DNA of 64,000 nt from contig NZ_CP166625.1 of the NCBI RefSeq assembly GCF_041320595.1, positions 908,501-972,500 of the forward strand. Direction: 5' to 3'. Under the pieces are notes generated by a model that was not told the DNA's origin, did no database searches, and saw only the letters and a list, made by a program, of their open reading frames with translations. The position numbers were made by a program, and so were the translations under genes. Numbering within the stretch: the stretch's first letter is position 1; each line of letters starts with the position of its first letter. This DNA comes from Pleomorphomonas sp. PLEO. GTDB taxonomy: Bacteria; Pseudomonadota; Alphaproteobacteria; Rhizobiales; Pleomorphomonadaceae. Shown one piece after another: positions 36,081 to 45,556 of the stretch.

Positions 36081-37667
36081 TCAGAACCAGCTGCCGATGC
36101 GATCGAGGATGCTCTTGTCCTTCGCGGTCGTTACCGGATCGACAGCTGGCGCGGCGGTGAAGGATGGGCAGGGCGGCGTTCCGGCCGGAACCACCGCGCC
36201 TGGCGCGGCGCAAGCGACCTGAGGCGTAGCCGGCTGGGGGCCAAGTTGCGTCCCGCCCGCCGGCGTTGCCCGACCGGGTAGTGGCGGCATAGGAGCTGTG
36301 GATGCCGCCTCTGCCGGCAGGGCCGGGGTCGGGGCGGGGATAGGAGTGGCCGGCGGCGTCGGCAGTGCGCTGGGTGCCGCCGCCAACATCGGAATGGTCG
36401 GCGCGGGGGGGGCTTCTTTCTTTTCGTCGCCAGTAACGAAGGAGAACAGGCGGGAGATTGCGCCGCTACGCTCCTGCTCGACGGGCTCAGCCAATGCGAC
36501 GGCATGGATCTGAGGTCCACGCGGGTCGGCGATCGGAACGGGTGCGCCGGTCGGCGGCACGATCACTGGTCCCACGGTGATGCCCGCGTCCGGGTTGGGC
36601 TGGGCACCCAACAGGCGGGCGATAGCGTTCGGGTTACGCTCAGCCTCGATACGGGCCGCCTCGGCGTCGGCCTTTGCCTTTTCCTCGTCGGCCTTGCGCT
36701 TCTCGGCGGCAAGCGCCACCTGGATGCGCTTGTCTTCCTCGGCCTTTCGGTCCTGCTCGAGCTTGGCGAACAGCACCTCGGCTTCGGCATAGTCGGCTTT
36801 GGCCCTGGTCTGAAGCGAGGCCACCAGTTCCTTCGGCTGTCCAAGATCGGCGGGACAGGCCGCGACCGTGTCGAGCGGTTGGGCCGGGTTGGCGTTGAAG
36901 ACATACTGACGGCCGCAAACGTCCACCTTCGGTTCAAGGTGGGTCATCTCGAAGGTGTCGTAGCCCGGCTTCAGCATCTTCCAGAAGGGCATATTGGGGT
37001 CGTTCCAATGCTTGGCCATGTTCTTGCCGTCGAGGTGGAACGGGAAGGCCTGCAACTGGAAGGCTTTCTGGCCGCCGCGGAAGGCTTCTCGAGCCAGCGC
37101 GTAGATCTCCTGGATCTGCGGGTCGGTCATGGCGTAGCAGCCGCGCGACGAGCAGGAGCCATGCACCATCAGCGCCGTACCGGAGCGGCCGTTGGCCCGG
37201 TCATAGGCGTTGGGGAAGCCGGTATTGAAGGCGAGGTACCAGTCCGACTTGGGGTTCATCAGGCCTGGCGTGATGGGATAGAAACCTTCCGGCGCCTGCC
37301 TGTCGCCTTCCTTGACCTTCGGGCCGAGGTTGCCGGACCAGCGGCAGATATCATAACTCTTGAGCAGCGCGTAACGGCCGCTCGCATTCATCTTCCAGAC
37401 CTCGAACTTGTTCTCTTCCTTGAAGATGCGCATCAGCACCGGCGAGGACAGTTTCATGTCGAGCTTCTGCATCTGCTCGATTGTCTTGGGCGAAACTGGC
37501 CGCTGGTCTTTGGGGCCGTAGCCATAACCGATTTCATCGGCCTGGCAGGCCGCCAGAAGCGCTGCGACACCAAGGGCGCAGGCAAGGCGCGCGAGGCGGC
37601 CGGCGATCGAAAGGCCTTGGGAGGGCGGGGTCGGGCAGAACGAGGTCATGCTCTCCGTTTCACTCAT
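36081..37667 (-). CDS. L,D-transpeptidase family lipoprotein (YafK-like)
   Basis: Exported YkuD-domain protein, 528 aa. A lipoprotein-type signal ends in LLAAC at about residue 41. The catalytic domain (about 70-260) contains MVHGSCSSRGCYAMTD with the active-site Cys. It then has a Glu/Lys/Ala-rich coiled-coil stretch (about 290-350) and a long Pro/Ala-rich tail to the end. The ATG at 37649 is an alternative start. YafK-type enzymes act on peptidoglycan crosslinks or protein attachments; the coiled coil and tail may span the periplasm. Confidence 0.85.
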   Translation of the reverse strand: MSETESMTSFCPTPPSQGLSIAGRLARLACALGVAALLAACQADEIGYGYGPKDQRPVSPKTIEQMQKLDMKLSSPVLMRIFKEENKFEVWKMNASGRYALLKSYDICRWSGNLGPKVKEGDRQAPEGFYPITPGLMNPKSDWYLAFNTGFPNAYDRANGRSGTALMVHGSCSSRGCYAMTDPQIQEIYALAREAFRGGQKAFQLQAFPFHLDGKNMAKHWNDPNMPFWKMLKPGYDTFEMTHLEPKVDVCGRQYVFNANPAQPLDTVAACPADLGQPKELVASLQTRAKADYAEAEVLFAKLEQDRKAEEDKRIQVALAAEKRKADEEKAKADAEAARIEAERNPNAIARLLGAQPNPDAGITVGPVIVPPTGAPVPIADPRGPQIHAVALAEPVEQERSGAISRLFSFVTGDEKKEAPPAPTIPMLAAAPSALPTPPATPIPAPTPALPAEAASTAPMPPLPGRATPAGGTQLGPQPATPQVACAAPGAVVPAGTPPCPSFTAAPAVDPVTTAKDKSILDRIGSWF

Positions 37668-37908
37668 GGGCGCCGTGGCCGTCGTCCGGCGCTATCGGGC
37701 CGACCGGCTGCCCCCCGGCGCTGGACAGCATATCACGAAGCAATCCTCGGCGGTTATGGTTACCGAAGGGTTACCGTCTGACGGATCGAGCCAGTGCGCC
37801 GATGTGCCGGTGTGTCCGTTCGCCGAGGCCGCCAGAAGTTCTCATTTCCATCGAAATCATGAGAAATTCATGGCGAGACAGCGGGAATTCGATATTTCGA
37901 TCCCAATG

Positions 37909-38868
37909 TCAGATCTTGAGGTCGCGACCGATTGCCAGGAATTTGCGACGGCGATCGGCACGGATATCGTCGCGGCTCTTGCCTTCGAACGTGGCGAGCG
38001 CCGCCTCGATGACGCCGCCTACCGCCTGGACCACCTGACCGGGGGCCCGGTGAGCACCACCGACCGGCTCGTCGATAATGCCATCGATGATACCGTAGCG
38101 GGTGAGATCCTGAGCGGTGATGCGCATGTTCATGGCGGCGTCCTGCGCCTTGGCCGAGTCCTTCCAAAGGATGGAAGCCGCGCCCTCGGGGGAGATCACC
38201 GAATAAATGGAATGCTCCAGCATGAACACGCGGTTGGCAGTGGCAATGGCAATGGCGCCGCCGGAGCCGCCCTCACCGATCACCACCGAGACGAGGGGCA
38301 CGCCAAGCCGGAGGCAGGCCTGCGTCGAACGGGCGATGGCCTCGGCTTGACCGCGCTCCTCGGCGCCGATGCCGGGATAGGCGCCGGCCGTATCGATCAG
38401 CGAGATGACCGGCAGGTTGAAGCGGTCGGCCAGTTCCATGACTCGGATGGCCTTGCGATAGCCTTCCGGGCGAGCCATGCCGAAATTGTGCCGGATGCGC
38501 GTCTGGGTATCGTGGCCCTTTTCCTGGCCGATCACCGCCACGGGATGGCCGCGGAAGCTGCCGAGGCCGGCAATGATCGCCGCGTCCTCGCCGAAATTGC
38601 GGTCACCGGCGAGCGGCGTCCAGTCGGAAATCAGCTGATCGATGTAGTGTATGGCATGCGGCCGGTCTGGATGACGGGCAACCTGCGCCTTCTGCCAGGG
38701 CGTCAGGCGGGTGTAGATGTCAGCAAGTGCCTGGGCAGCGCTCGTCTCGAGCTTGGCGATGTCATCGTCGATTGAAAGGGCGTTGCCGCTATCGGCCAGG
38801 GCTTTCAGTTCCTGGACCTTGCCTTCAAGGTCGGCGATGGGTTTCTCAAAGTCGAGATAGCTTCTCAT
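37909..38868 (-). CDS. accA: Acetyl-CoA carboxylase carboxyltransferase subunit alpha
   Basis: Alpha subunit of the carboxyltransferase in fatty-acid synthesis; the ATG at 38868 gives 319 aa and the family start [11 protein letters not shown]. Conserved features include [64 protein letters not shown] and [13 protein letters not shown]. Its partner accD is not in the window. A GAGAG sequence precedes the start. Confidence 0.96.
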   Translation of the reverse strand: MRSYLDFEKPIADLEGKVQELKALADSGNALSIDDDIAKLETSAAQALADIYTRLTPWQKAQVARHPDRPHAIHYIDQLISDWTPLAGDRNFGEDAAIIAGLGSFRGHPVAVIGQEKGHDTQTRIRHNFGMARPEGYRKAIRVMELADRFNLPVISLIDTAGAYPGIGAEERGQAEAIARSTQACLRLGVPLVSVVIGEGGSGGAIAIATANRVFMLEHSIYSVISPEGAASILWKDSAKAQDAAMNMRITAQDLTRYGIIDGIIDEPVGGAHRAPGQVVQAVGGVIEAALATFEGKSRDDIRADRRRKFLAIGRDLKI

Positions 38869-39027
38869 CCGGCTCTCTTCTGGTACCCCGGCCACCGTCT
38901 TGTCCCGCGGGGACAACCGTGGGTGCGGCAGCCGCGCACACTTGGCTTCCGAACCACCGCCTTGTCAACGCCAATTGCCGCAATTGCCGGCAATTCTGTG
39001 GTCATCTTCGTGCCAATACCAAGTCGA

Positions 39028-39963
39028 TCAGCGCTCGGACAGGGGATGATGGTCGGCAACGAGGGCTGCGAGCCGGTGCTCAAGGACGTGGGTATAGATC
39101 TCGGTGGTGCCGATGTCGGCGTGTCCGAGCAGCTCCTGCACGACGCGGAGATCGGCGCCATTCTGCAATAAATGACTGGCAAAAGCGTGGCGCAGCACGT
39201 GCGGCGATACCTTGTCGGGCGAGATCCCCAGCCGGGCAGCGGCATCTTTCAGATCGCGGGCGAAGCTTTGGCGGGTGACGTGCCCTGCCTCGGAGGAGGC
39301 GGGAAACAGGAAGGGACTGCCGGTGTGGCGACCACTCGCCTTGAGGAGCCGACGATAGGCAATGACGGCGGCGCGCGCCGTATTGCCGATCGGCACCAAC
39401 CGGTCTTTGGCGCCTTTGCCGCGCACGGTCATCGCGGCCGTGCCCTCGCGAATGGCGCCGGCGGGCAGGGAGACGAGTTCCGAGACGCGCAGGCCCGACG
39501 CATAAAGCGTCTCCAGCATGGCCGAGAAGCGGGCGCGGCGCAGCGCCTCGGCCTGGTCCTCCAAGGGCTCGGCGGCGGCAAGCGCGACGGCGTCCATCAA
39601 CCGGCCGACCTCGTCGACGGAGAGCACCTTCGGCAGAGGACGACGAGTTCGCGGGCGGTCCACTTGGGCCGTGGGATCGTCGGGGCGACGGCCCTCGGTG
39701 TAAAGAAACTTGTGCAACTGGCGAATGGCGGAAAGCCGGCGCGCCTGGGTGGCGGCGGCGTAGCCCTCGGCGGCAAGCCCGGCAATGAAAGCCTCGACGT
39801 CCGTCGTCCCCGCATCGAGCAAGCCAAGGCCACGACCGGCGAGAAAGCCGACATAAAGGTCGAGATCGGCACGATAGGCGACGAGCGTATTATCGGAGGC
39901 GGCATCCTCGATGCTGGCGGCTTCCAGATAAGTCTCGATCAGCGTGGCATCGCTGACGCTCAT
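39028..39963 (-). CDS. xerD: Site-specific tyrosine recombinase XerD
   Basis: Chromosome-dimer resolution recombinase, 311 aa. An N-terminal SAM-like DNA-binding domain is followed by the catalytic domain with Arg159 (ASGLRVSEL), Lys183 (VRGKGAKDR), His255/Arg258 (HVLRHAFASHL), His281 and Tyr290 (LGHADIGTTEIYTHV). It overlaps the small upstream gene by four bases (ATGA). A dif site was not found in the window. Confidence 0.93.
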   Translation of the reverse strand: MSVSDATLIETYLEAASIEDAASDNTLVAYRADLDLYVGFLAGRGLGLLDAGTTDVEAFIAGLAAEGYAAATQARRLSAIRQLHKFLYTEGRRPDDPTAQVDRPRTRRPLPKVLSVDEVGRLMDAVALAAAEPLEDQAEALRRARFSAMLETLYASGLRVSELVSLPAGAIREGTAAMTVRGKGAKDRLVPIGNTARAAVIAYRRLLKASGRHTGSPFLFPASSEAGHVTRQSFARDLKDAAARLGISPDKVSPHVLRHAFASHLLQNGADLRVVQELLGHADIGTTEIYTHVLEHRLAALVADHHPLSER

Positions 39964-40196
39964 GGCGCCTTGCCCGGCGTGTCGGCGGCGGTCGGAGTGC
40001 CCGCGGCCGGATCCAGCATCGTCGGCACCGGCGGTGGCGGCGATAGCAGCCGGGCGCCCGAAAGCACCGACGGGTCGATCGGCACGGTATATGTGCGCGG
40101 TTCGGGCGTCACCAGATAGGCCAGCGCCAGAACCACCGCCGTGGCAGCGGCGGCCAGAACAATGAGAAAGCCGAGGAAGCGTGTTATGGTCGGCAT
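39960..40196 (-). CDS. Small single-helix membrane protein upstream of xerD
   Basis: Protein of 78 aa with an N-terminal membrane helix (FLGFLIVLAAAATAVVLALAYLV) and a Pro-rich tail containing YTVPIDPSVLSG. Its stop overlaps the xerD start (ATGA), so the two are likely cotranslated. It is divergent from aroK. A short membrane protein at this spot recurs in related genomes as I recall, but no function is known. Confidence 0.7.
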   Translation of the reverse strand: MPTITRFLGFLIVLAAAATAVVLALAYLVTPEPRTYTVPIDPSVLSGARLLSPPPPVPTMLDPAAGTPTAADTPGKAP

Positions 40197-40282
40197 AGTT
40201 ACGCTTGGGGTCCGGTCCGGCGAGGTCGCTCGGCAGCGCTAACAGCTTGACAGACGCGCCTCCCCAACCCATGAGACTTCTC

Positions 40283-40915
40283 ATGACCGACGTCAAGACC
40301 AGCCGCAGCCGCGACTCCGACGCCGCGCCTCGGCGCGGTAGCGCCAACGCGCGCATCGTCGAGCTGCTCGGCCGCCGTTCGGTGGTGTTGGTGGGCATGA
40401 TGGGGGCGGGCAAGACATCGGTGGGCAAACGCCTGGCCGGTCGTCTTGGGCTGACATTCATCGATGCCGACACGGCGATCGAAGAGGCTGCCAAGAAGAG
40501 CGTGACCGAGATCTTCGCCGAGCATGGCGAAGAGTATTTCCGCCAAGGCGAGCGGCGGGTGATCGCCCGATTGCTGCGCGAGCCGCGCCAGATTATTGCC
40601 ACCGGCGGCGGTGCCTTCATGAACTCTGAAACACGGACGGCGATTCGAAGTGCCGGCCTGTCGATCTGGCTCAAGGCCGATTGGGAACTGCTCTTTGAAC
40701 GGGTGCGGCGGCGGCCGACGCGGCCGCTCCTGCAGACTGCCGATCCTGAGGGTACGCTCAGGGCACTCGTCGAGGCGCGCTATCCGGTCTATGCCGAGGC
40801 GGATCTCACCGTTCAGTCGATAGACGTACCGCATGAGGCGATGGTCGACGCCGTCGTCTCGGCGCTGGATGCTTGGCTCGTCGAAGAAGCAGGGCGTGAG
40901 AAGAGCGCGCCTTGA
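40283..40915 (+). CDS. aroK: Shikimate kinase
   Basis: Phosphorylates shikimate in aromatic amino-acid synthesis; about 210 aa with a 25-residue polar N-terminal extension before the core. The P-loop is VGMMGAGKTSVGKRLA. The shikimate-binding regions are FIDADTAIEE, FRQGERRVI and ATGGGAFM, with the lid RRRPTRPLLQ. The ATG at 40283 is used; the ATG at 40271 is also possible. It is followed by aroB. Confidence 0.95.
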   Translation: MTDVKTSRSRDSDAAPRRGSANARIVELLGRRSVVLVGMMGAGKTSVGKRLAGRLGLTFIDADTAIEEAAKKSVTEIFAEHGEEYFRQGERRVIARLLREPRQIIATGGGAFMNSETRTAIRSAGLSIWLKADWELLFERVRRRPTRPLLQTADPEGTLRALVEARYPVYAEADLTVQSIDVPHEAMVDAVVSALDAWLVEEAGREKSAP

Positions 40916-40949
40916 TGGCGCATAAGCCGGGGAACGGGCGGGGGTTGAA

Positions 40950-42089
40950 ATGGCGGTTGAAGTGGAAGCGGACGGTATCGTCCGGGTACCGGTGTCTCTT
41001 GGCGAGCGGTCCTATGAGATCCTGATCGGCGAGGGGCTCGTCACCGATGCCGGCCGGTGGTTCCGCGCCGTGCTGCCGAAGGCGCGGGCCTGCATCATCA
41101 CCGATTCCAATGTGTCCAGCCGGCATCTCGTTGCCTTCGAGAAGTCATTGAGGCGCGCCGGTGTCACGGCCAGCGCCGTGGTGATTCCGGCGGGTGAGGC
41201 GTCCAAGTGTTTCGACGTGTTCGAGCAGGTGGTCGACCAGGTGGTCGGCGGCCGCTATGAGCGCGGCGATGCCGTGGTGGCGCTGGGCGGCGGCGTGGTC
41301 GGCGACCTCGCCGGCTTCGTGGCGGGCGTGGTGCGGCGCGGCATGCGCTTCGTACAGGTGCCGACGACGCTTCTCTCTCAGGTGGACTCCTCGGTCGGCG
41401 GCAAGACCGGGCTCAACAGCCGCCATGGTAAGAATCTGGTCGGCGTGTTCCACCAACCCGATCTCGTCCTGGCCGACACCAAGGTGCTCGACACGCTGCC
41501 CGAGCGCGAGTTCCGCGCCGGCTATGCCGAAGTGGTGAAATACGGCCTGATCGACAATGCTGATTTCTTCACCTCGCTGGAGCGAAATTGGCGAGACGTG
41601 TTCGCCGGCGGGCCGGCGCGCGCCGAGGCGATCGCCGTTTCCTGCCGCTCCAAGGCGGCTATCGTCGCCCGTGATGAGTACGAGACCGGCGATCGGGCGC
41701 TGCTCAATCTCGGCCACACCTTCGGTCACGCCATTGAGACGGCCGCCGGCTATAACGGCACGGTCGTGCATGGTGAAGCGGTGGCGCTCGGCATGGTGCT
41801 CGCCCACGAGTTCTCGGCTCGTCTCAACCAGATGTCGCCGGACGACGTGGTCCGCGTCAGCGCCCATCTGGCAGAGGTTGGCCTGCCGACGCGGCTCTCC
41901 GAGATTCCAGGTGGGCCGCCATCCATCGCCACCTTCATGGAACTGATCGGCCAGGACAAGAAGGTGCAGAATGGTGCGCTGACCTTCATCCTGAGTCGCG
42001 GCATCGGCGAGGCCTTCATCGCCAAGGACGTGCCGGCCGAGGCGGTGCGCGCCTTCCTCACCGACAAGCTCAGCGAGGGGCAGGCCTGA
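40950..42089 (+). CDS. aroB: 3-dehydroquinate synthase
   Basis: Second enzyme of the shikimate pathway, 379 aa, NAD- and zinc-dependent. Characteristic segments are VALGGGVVGDLAGFVAGVVRRG, QVPTTLLSQVDSSVGGKTGLN, FRAGYAEVVKYGLI and the metal site LNLGHTFGHAIE, with later VVHGEAVALGM. It pairs with aroK 34 bp upstream, and its stop overlaps the next ATG. Confidence 0.97.
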   Translation: MAVEVEADGIVRVPVSLGERSYEILIGEGLVTDAGRWFRAVLPKARACIITDSNVSSRHLVAFEKSLRRAGVTASAVVIPAGEASKCFDVFEQVVDQVVGGRYERGDAVVALGGGVVGDLAGFVAGVVRRGMRFVQVPTTLLSQVDSSVGGKTGLNSRHGKNLVGVFHQPDLVLADTKVLDTLPEREFRAGYAEVVKYGLIDNADFFTSLERNWRDVFAGGPARAEAIAVSCRSKAAIVARDEYETGDRALLNLGHTFGHAIETAAGYNGTVVHGEAVALGMVLAHEFSARLNQMSPDDVVRVSAHLAEVGLPTRLSEIPGGPPSIATFMELIGQDKKVQNGALTFILSRGIGEAFIAKDVPAEAVRAFLTDKLSEGQA

Positions 42090-43384
42090 TGGGCGGTGAG
42101 GGCGGAGAGATCGCCGATCTCGTGCTTGCCGGCGTGCCGGTCGCCCTGTTCGTCGTGATCACCGTCATCCTGTCGGCGGCCGGTTCGGCGCTGCTCGCTT
42201 CCAATCGCACCAAGCTGCATCACATGGAGCGGCTCGGCGACCGTCGCATCACGCGTCTCGTCGAGCTGACCGCCGAGCGAGCCCGGGCGGTGTCGGCTAT
42301 CCGTCTGGCGCGGCAGGTCGCGACGGTGGCGCTCACCATTTTCGCGACGCGGGCGGTGCTTTCCTATGAAACCCACCCCATGCGCCTCGCCGTCTGGGCG
42401 ATCGGCGGCATTATCATTGCCATTCTGCTCGACGCCGTGCCGCGCGTCATGGTGTCGCTCAGGCCGGAACGCTCTGCCCTCATGCTGCTTCCGGCCATCG
42501 AGGCGTCGACCGCCCTGCTTGGGCCGCTGATCGCCAGCATCGAAAAAGGGGTGATTGCGCCGCTGAGGCTTGTCAGCAAATCGCCGCGCGAGGTGGCCTG
42601 GACGGCGCATGAGGAAATTCGCGAGGCGGTCGACCTGCTCCATCGTGAAGGCGGCGTGGTCAAGGACGATCGCGACATGGTCGGTGGCGTGCTCGATCTC
42701 AGCGAGCTGCCACTTTCCGATATTACGGTGCATCGCACCAAGATGCGTACGTTCGACGTCGACATGCCGGTCGGCGATCTCCTGAAGGCGCTGATCGCCA
42801 GTCCGTTCACACGCCATCCGCTCTGGCGCGACGAGCCGGACAACATCGTCGGCGTGCTGCATTCCAAGGAGCTGATGCGTGCCATCGACCGGGCTGGCGG
42901 CGATCCTGGCAAGGTCTGTGTCGAAACGCTGATGACGCCGCCCTGGTTCGTGCCGGATACGACGCTGGCGGCCGACCAGCTCAAGGCCTTCCTGAAGCGC
43001 AAAGTCCATCTGGCGCTGGTGGTCGACGAATACGGCGAGGTTCAGGGCCTCGTCACCCTCGAGGACATCCTTGAGGAAATCGTTGGCGATATCTCCGACG
43101 AGCAGGACGTGGTGATACAGGGCGTTCGTCCCTATCCCGATGGCTCAGCCTCGGTGGATGGGGCGGTGCCGATCCGCGATCTCAACCGCATGATGGATTG
43201 GCGCCTGCCCGACGACGAGGCAACCACCATCGCCGGCCTTGTCATTCATGAAGCGCGCATGATCCCCGACCCCGGTCAGTCCTTCACATTCCACGGGTTC
43301 CGCTTTCGCGTGCTGAGGCGGCAGAGAAACCGCATCACGGCGTTGAAGGTGGGGCCGGTCGACGATGCCTTCCGATCCAATTGA
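42089..43384 (+). CDS. CNNM/CBS-domain HlyC/CorC-family protein
   Basis: Membrane protein of 431 aa: a DUF21/CNNM transmembrane domain (about 10-150), a CBS pair (about 210-330; MTPPWFVPDTTLAADQLKAFL, VVDEYGEVQGLVTLEDILEEIVG) and a C-terminal CorC_HlyC domain (about 345-430; RFRVLRRQRNRITALKV). The family is linked to Mg/Co ion efflux. It overlaps the aroB stop by one base, an arrangement common in related bacteria. Confidence 0.88.
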   Translation: MGGEGGEIADLVLAGVPVALFVVITVILSAAGSALLASNRTKLHHMERLGDRRITRLVELTAERARAVSAIRLARQVATVALTIFATRAVLSYETHPMRLAVWAIGGIIIAILLDAVPRVMVSLRPERSALMLLPAIEASTALLGPLIASIEKGVIAPLRLVSKSPREVAWTAHEEIREAVDLLHREGGVVKDDRDMVGGVLDLSELPLSDITVHRTKMRTFDVDMPVGDLLKALIASPFTRHPLWRDEPDNIVGVLHSKELMRAIDRAGGDPGKVCVETLMTPPWFVPDTTLAADQLKAFLKRKVHLALVVDEYGEVQGLVTLEDILEEIVGDISDEQDVVIQGVRPYPDGSASVDGAVPIRDLNRMMDWRLPDDEATTIAGLVIHEARMIPDPGQSFTFHGFRFRVLRRQRNRITALKVGPVDDAFRSN

Positions 43385-43458
43385 ATGGTGTTATCGCACA
43401 GCTCTGACCGGACCAAGGTGCATGGCCTGCGGGGCGGAAACCGAGCAACTGCCCGGAA

Positions 43459-43749
43459 TCATTCTCCCGGCGCGCGTGTGGTGACCGAGAGGGCATGCAG
43501 GCCGGTGTCGAATTCCGCTTTCAGGGCGTCCATGACGAGGCGCTGACGGGCAACGCGGCTCTTGCCCTCGAAGGCCTCGGATACCACTTCTACGCTGAAA
43601 TGGGTCTCGCCGCCCTCGTGCCAACCGCCATGTCCGCGGTGGCGCTCGCTGTCATCGACCACGTTCAAGTGGATTGGGGACAGTTCGGCGAGGAGCGCCG
43701 CCTCGATGCGGCTCTTACGGGCGGAAGCGGGCGGGGTCATCGAAGCCAT
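43459..43749 (-). CDS. bolA: BolA-family protein
   Basis: Small stress/iron-regulation protein, 96 aa. The BolA fold shows KSRIEAALLAELSPIHLNVVDDS, an HGGWHEGGETHFSVEVVSEAFEGKSRVARQRLV core, and LKAEFDTGLHALSV. The ATG at 43749 has GAGGA 7 nt upstream. It is divergent from the J-domain gene. Confidence 0.9.
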   Translation of the reverse strand: MASMTPPASARKSRIEAALLAELSPIHLNVVDDSERHRGHGGWHEGGETHFSVEVVSEAFEGKSRVARQRLVMDALKAEFDTGLHALSVTTRAPGE

Positions 43750-43860
43750 CTGGCATCCTCGTCGGTTGGCGCAAGCGAAGCAATCTGGTATCAGGCAACC
43801 AGGAATGCCGATTGTCAACGCCTTGCCGGCGAGCGTTCCAGTGCCCATAATCGGCGGATC

Positions 43861-44484
43861 ATGGATTCCTATTCCAAGCTCTTCGACAAACTCCGGATCA
43901 AGCCGGACAAGGAAAGCGTTGCCCGCGACCAGTTTCCACCTTGCGAGTGGAACGGCTGCGAGAGCGCGGGGCCGTATCGCGCGCCGAAAGGTCGCGGTCG
44001 CGAAGGGCAGTATCACCACTTCTGCCTGGAGCACGTGCAGCTCTACAACAAGTCCTACAATTATTTTTCGGGAATGGGTGACGACGCTGTCATGGCCTTC
44101 CAGAAGGATGCGCTGACCGGTCATCGTCCCACGTGGACGGTATCGGTCAACCGCTGGGGGCAGACCGACCCCAACGCCGGTCATCATCGCCACCCGCCCG
44201 AGCCGACCTATAACGACCCGTTTGGCGTTTTCCACGGTTCGCGGGCCAGCGGCACGCGAACCGAACCGGAAGAGCCGCGCCGGCGCGTGTCGCCGATGAC
44301 GCAGCGCGCCTTCGAAACGTTGCATCTCGAAATCGGCGTCTCCAAGGAAGAGATCAAGGCGCAATATAAGGTCATGGTCAAACGCCATCACCCGGACGCC
44401 AACGGTGGCGACCGTTCTTCAGAGGAACGGTTGCGAGAGATCATCCAAGCCTATAATTACTTAAAGACCGCCGGTTTCTGTTGA
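43861..44484 (+). CDS. J-domain (DnaJ-like) protein
   Basis: Protein of 207 aa. The N-terminal two thirds contain a Cys/His-containing segment ([37 protein letters not shown]). The C-terminal J domain has [15 protein letters not shown] with the HPD motif that stimulates Hsp70. It lies just upstream of cobS. The partner chaperone is not in the window. Confidence 0.9.
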   Translation: MDSYSKLFDKLRIKPDKESVARDQFPPCEWNGCESAGPYRAPKGRGREGQYHHFCLEHVQLYNKSYNYFSGMGDDAVMAFQKDALTGHRPTWTVSVNRWGQTDPNAGHHRHPPEPTYNDPFGVFHGSRASGTRTEPEEPRRRVSPMTQRAFETLHLEIGVSKEEIKAQYKVMVKRHHPDANGGDRSSEERLREIIQAYNYLKTAGFC

Positions 44485-44551
44485 TCGGCTGCATTTTTCC
44501 CGATTCGACGGAGCGACTTCCTCCCTCCGCTTGGTCGCTCCAGGAGGTTTT

Positions 44552-45535
44552 ATGGCTCAGCAGACGTATGACGCGCCGCTGCCCGATATCCGGGTCTCGG
44601 TTCGCGAGGTGTTCGGTATCGACACCGAAATTGATGTGCCCGCCTATTCCAAGGCTGATGAGCACGTGCCCGATCTCGATCCGGACTATCTGTTCGACCG
44701 CGCGACGACGCTGGCGATTCTGGCCGGCTTTTCGCACAATCGCCGCGTCATGGTGTCGGGCTATCATGGCACCGGCAAATCGACGCATATCGAGCAGGTG
44801 GCCGCCCGCCTCAACTGGCCGCTGGTGCGCGTCAACCTCGATAGCCACATCAGCCGCATCGATCTCATCGGCAAGGATGCCATCGTCCTCCGGGACGGCA
44901 AGCAGGTCACCGAATTCCGCGACGGTATTCTGCCCTGGGCGCTGCAAAACAACGTGGCGCTGGTGTTCGACGAGTATGACGCCGGCCGGCCGGACGTGAT
45001 GTTCGTCATTCAGCGCGTGCTCGAAGTTGCCGGCAAGCTGACGTTGCTCGACCAGAACCGCGTTATCCGCCCGCATCCGGCATTCCGCCTTTTCGCGACA
45101 GCCAATACCGTCGGTCTTGGCGACACCTCCGGCCTCTATCACGGCACGCAGCAGATCAACCAGGGCCAGATGGACCGCTGGTCGATTGTCACCACGCTCA
45201 ACTACCTGCCGCATGACCACGAGGTGAACATCATCGCCGCCAAGGCAAAATCGTTCACCGGACCGGAAGGCCGCGACGCCGTCTCGAAGATGGTCCGCGT
45301 TGCCGACATGACGCGCTCGGCCTTCGTCAACGGCGATATCTCGACGGTGATGAGCCCGCGAACGGTGCTGACCTGGGCTGAGAACGCTGCGATTTTCGGC
45401 GACGTGGGCTTTGCCTTCCGTCTCACCTTCCTCAACAAGTGCGATGAGACCGAGCGGGTGCAAGTGGCCGAGTTCTATCAGCGCTGCTTCGGCAAGGAAT
45501 TGCCGGAGAGCGCGGCCAACATCCTCTTGAGCTGA
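44552..45535 (+). CDS. cobS: Cobaltochelatase subunit CobS
   Basis: MoxR-type AAA+ subunit of the aerobic cobaltochelatase (CobNST), 327 aa. Walker A is [14 protein letters not shown] at about 69-82, Walker B is [15 protein letters not shown], and sensor 1 lies in [12 protein letters not shown]. The ATG at 44552 follows CAGGAGG. It works with CobT, encoded 21 bp downstream; CobN is elsewhere. Confidence 0.95.
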   Translation: MAQQTYDAPLPDIRVSVREVFGIDTEIDVPAYSKADEHVPDLDPDYLFDRATTLAILAGFSHNRRVMVSGYHGTGKSTHIEQVAARLNWPLVRVNLDSHISRIDLIGKDAIVLRDGKQVTEFRDGILPWALQNNVALVFDEYDAGRPDVMFVIQRVLEVAGKLTLLDQNRVIRPHPAFRLFATANTVGLGDTSGLYHGTQQINQGQMDRWSIVTTLNYLPHDHEVNIIAAKAKSFTGPEGRDAVSKMVRVADMTRSAFVNGDISTVMSPRTVLTWAENAAIFGDVGFAFRLTFLNKCDETERVQVAEFYQRCFGKELPESAANILLS

Positions 45536-45556
45536 CCCGACGGGAACCACTGCGAG

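Noticed and set aside
39028-39963. Phage-type integrase
   Set aside because: The sequence and neighbours (aroK, aroB, small membrane protein) fit housekeeping XerD, not a mobile element.
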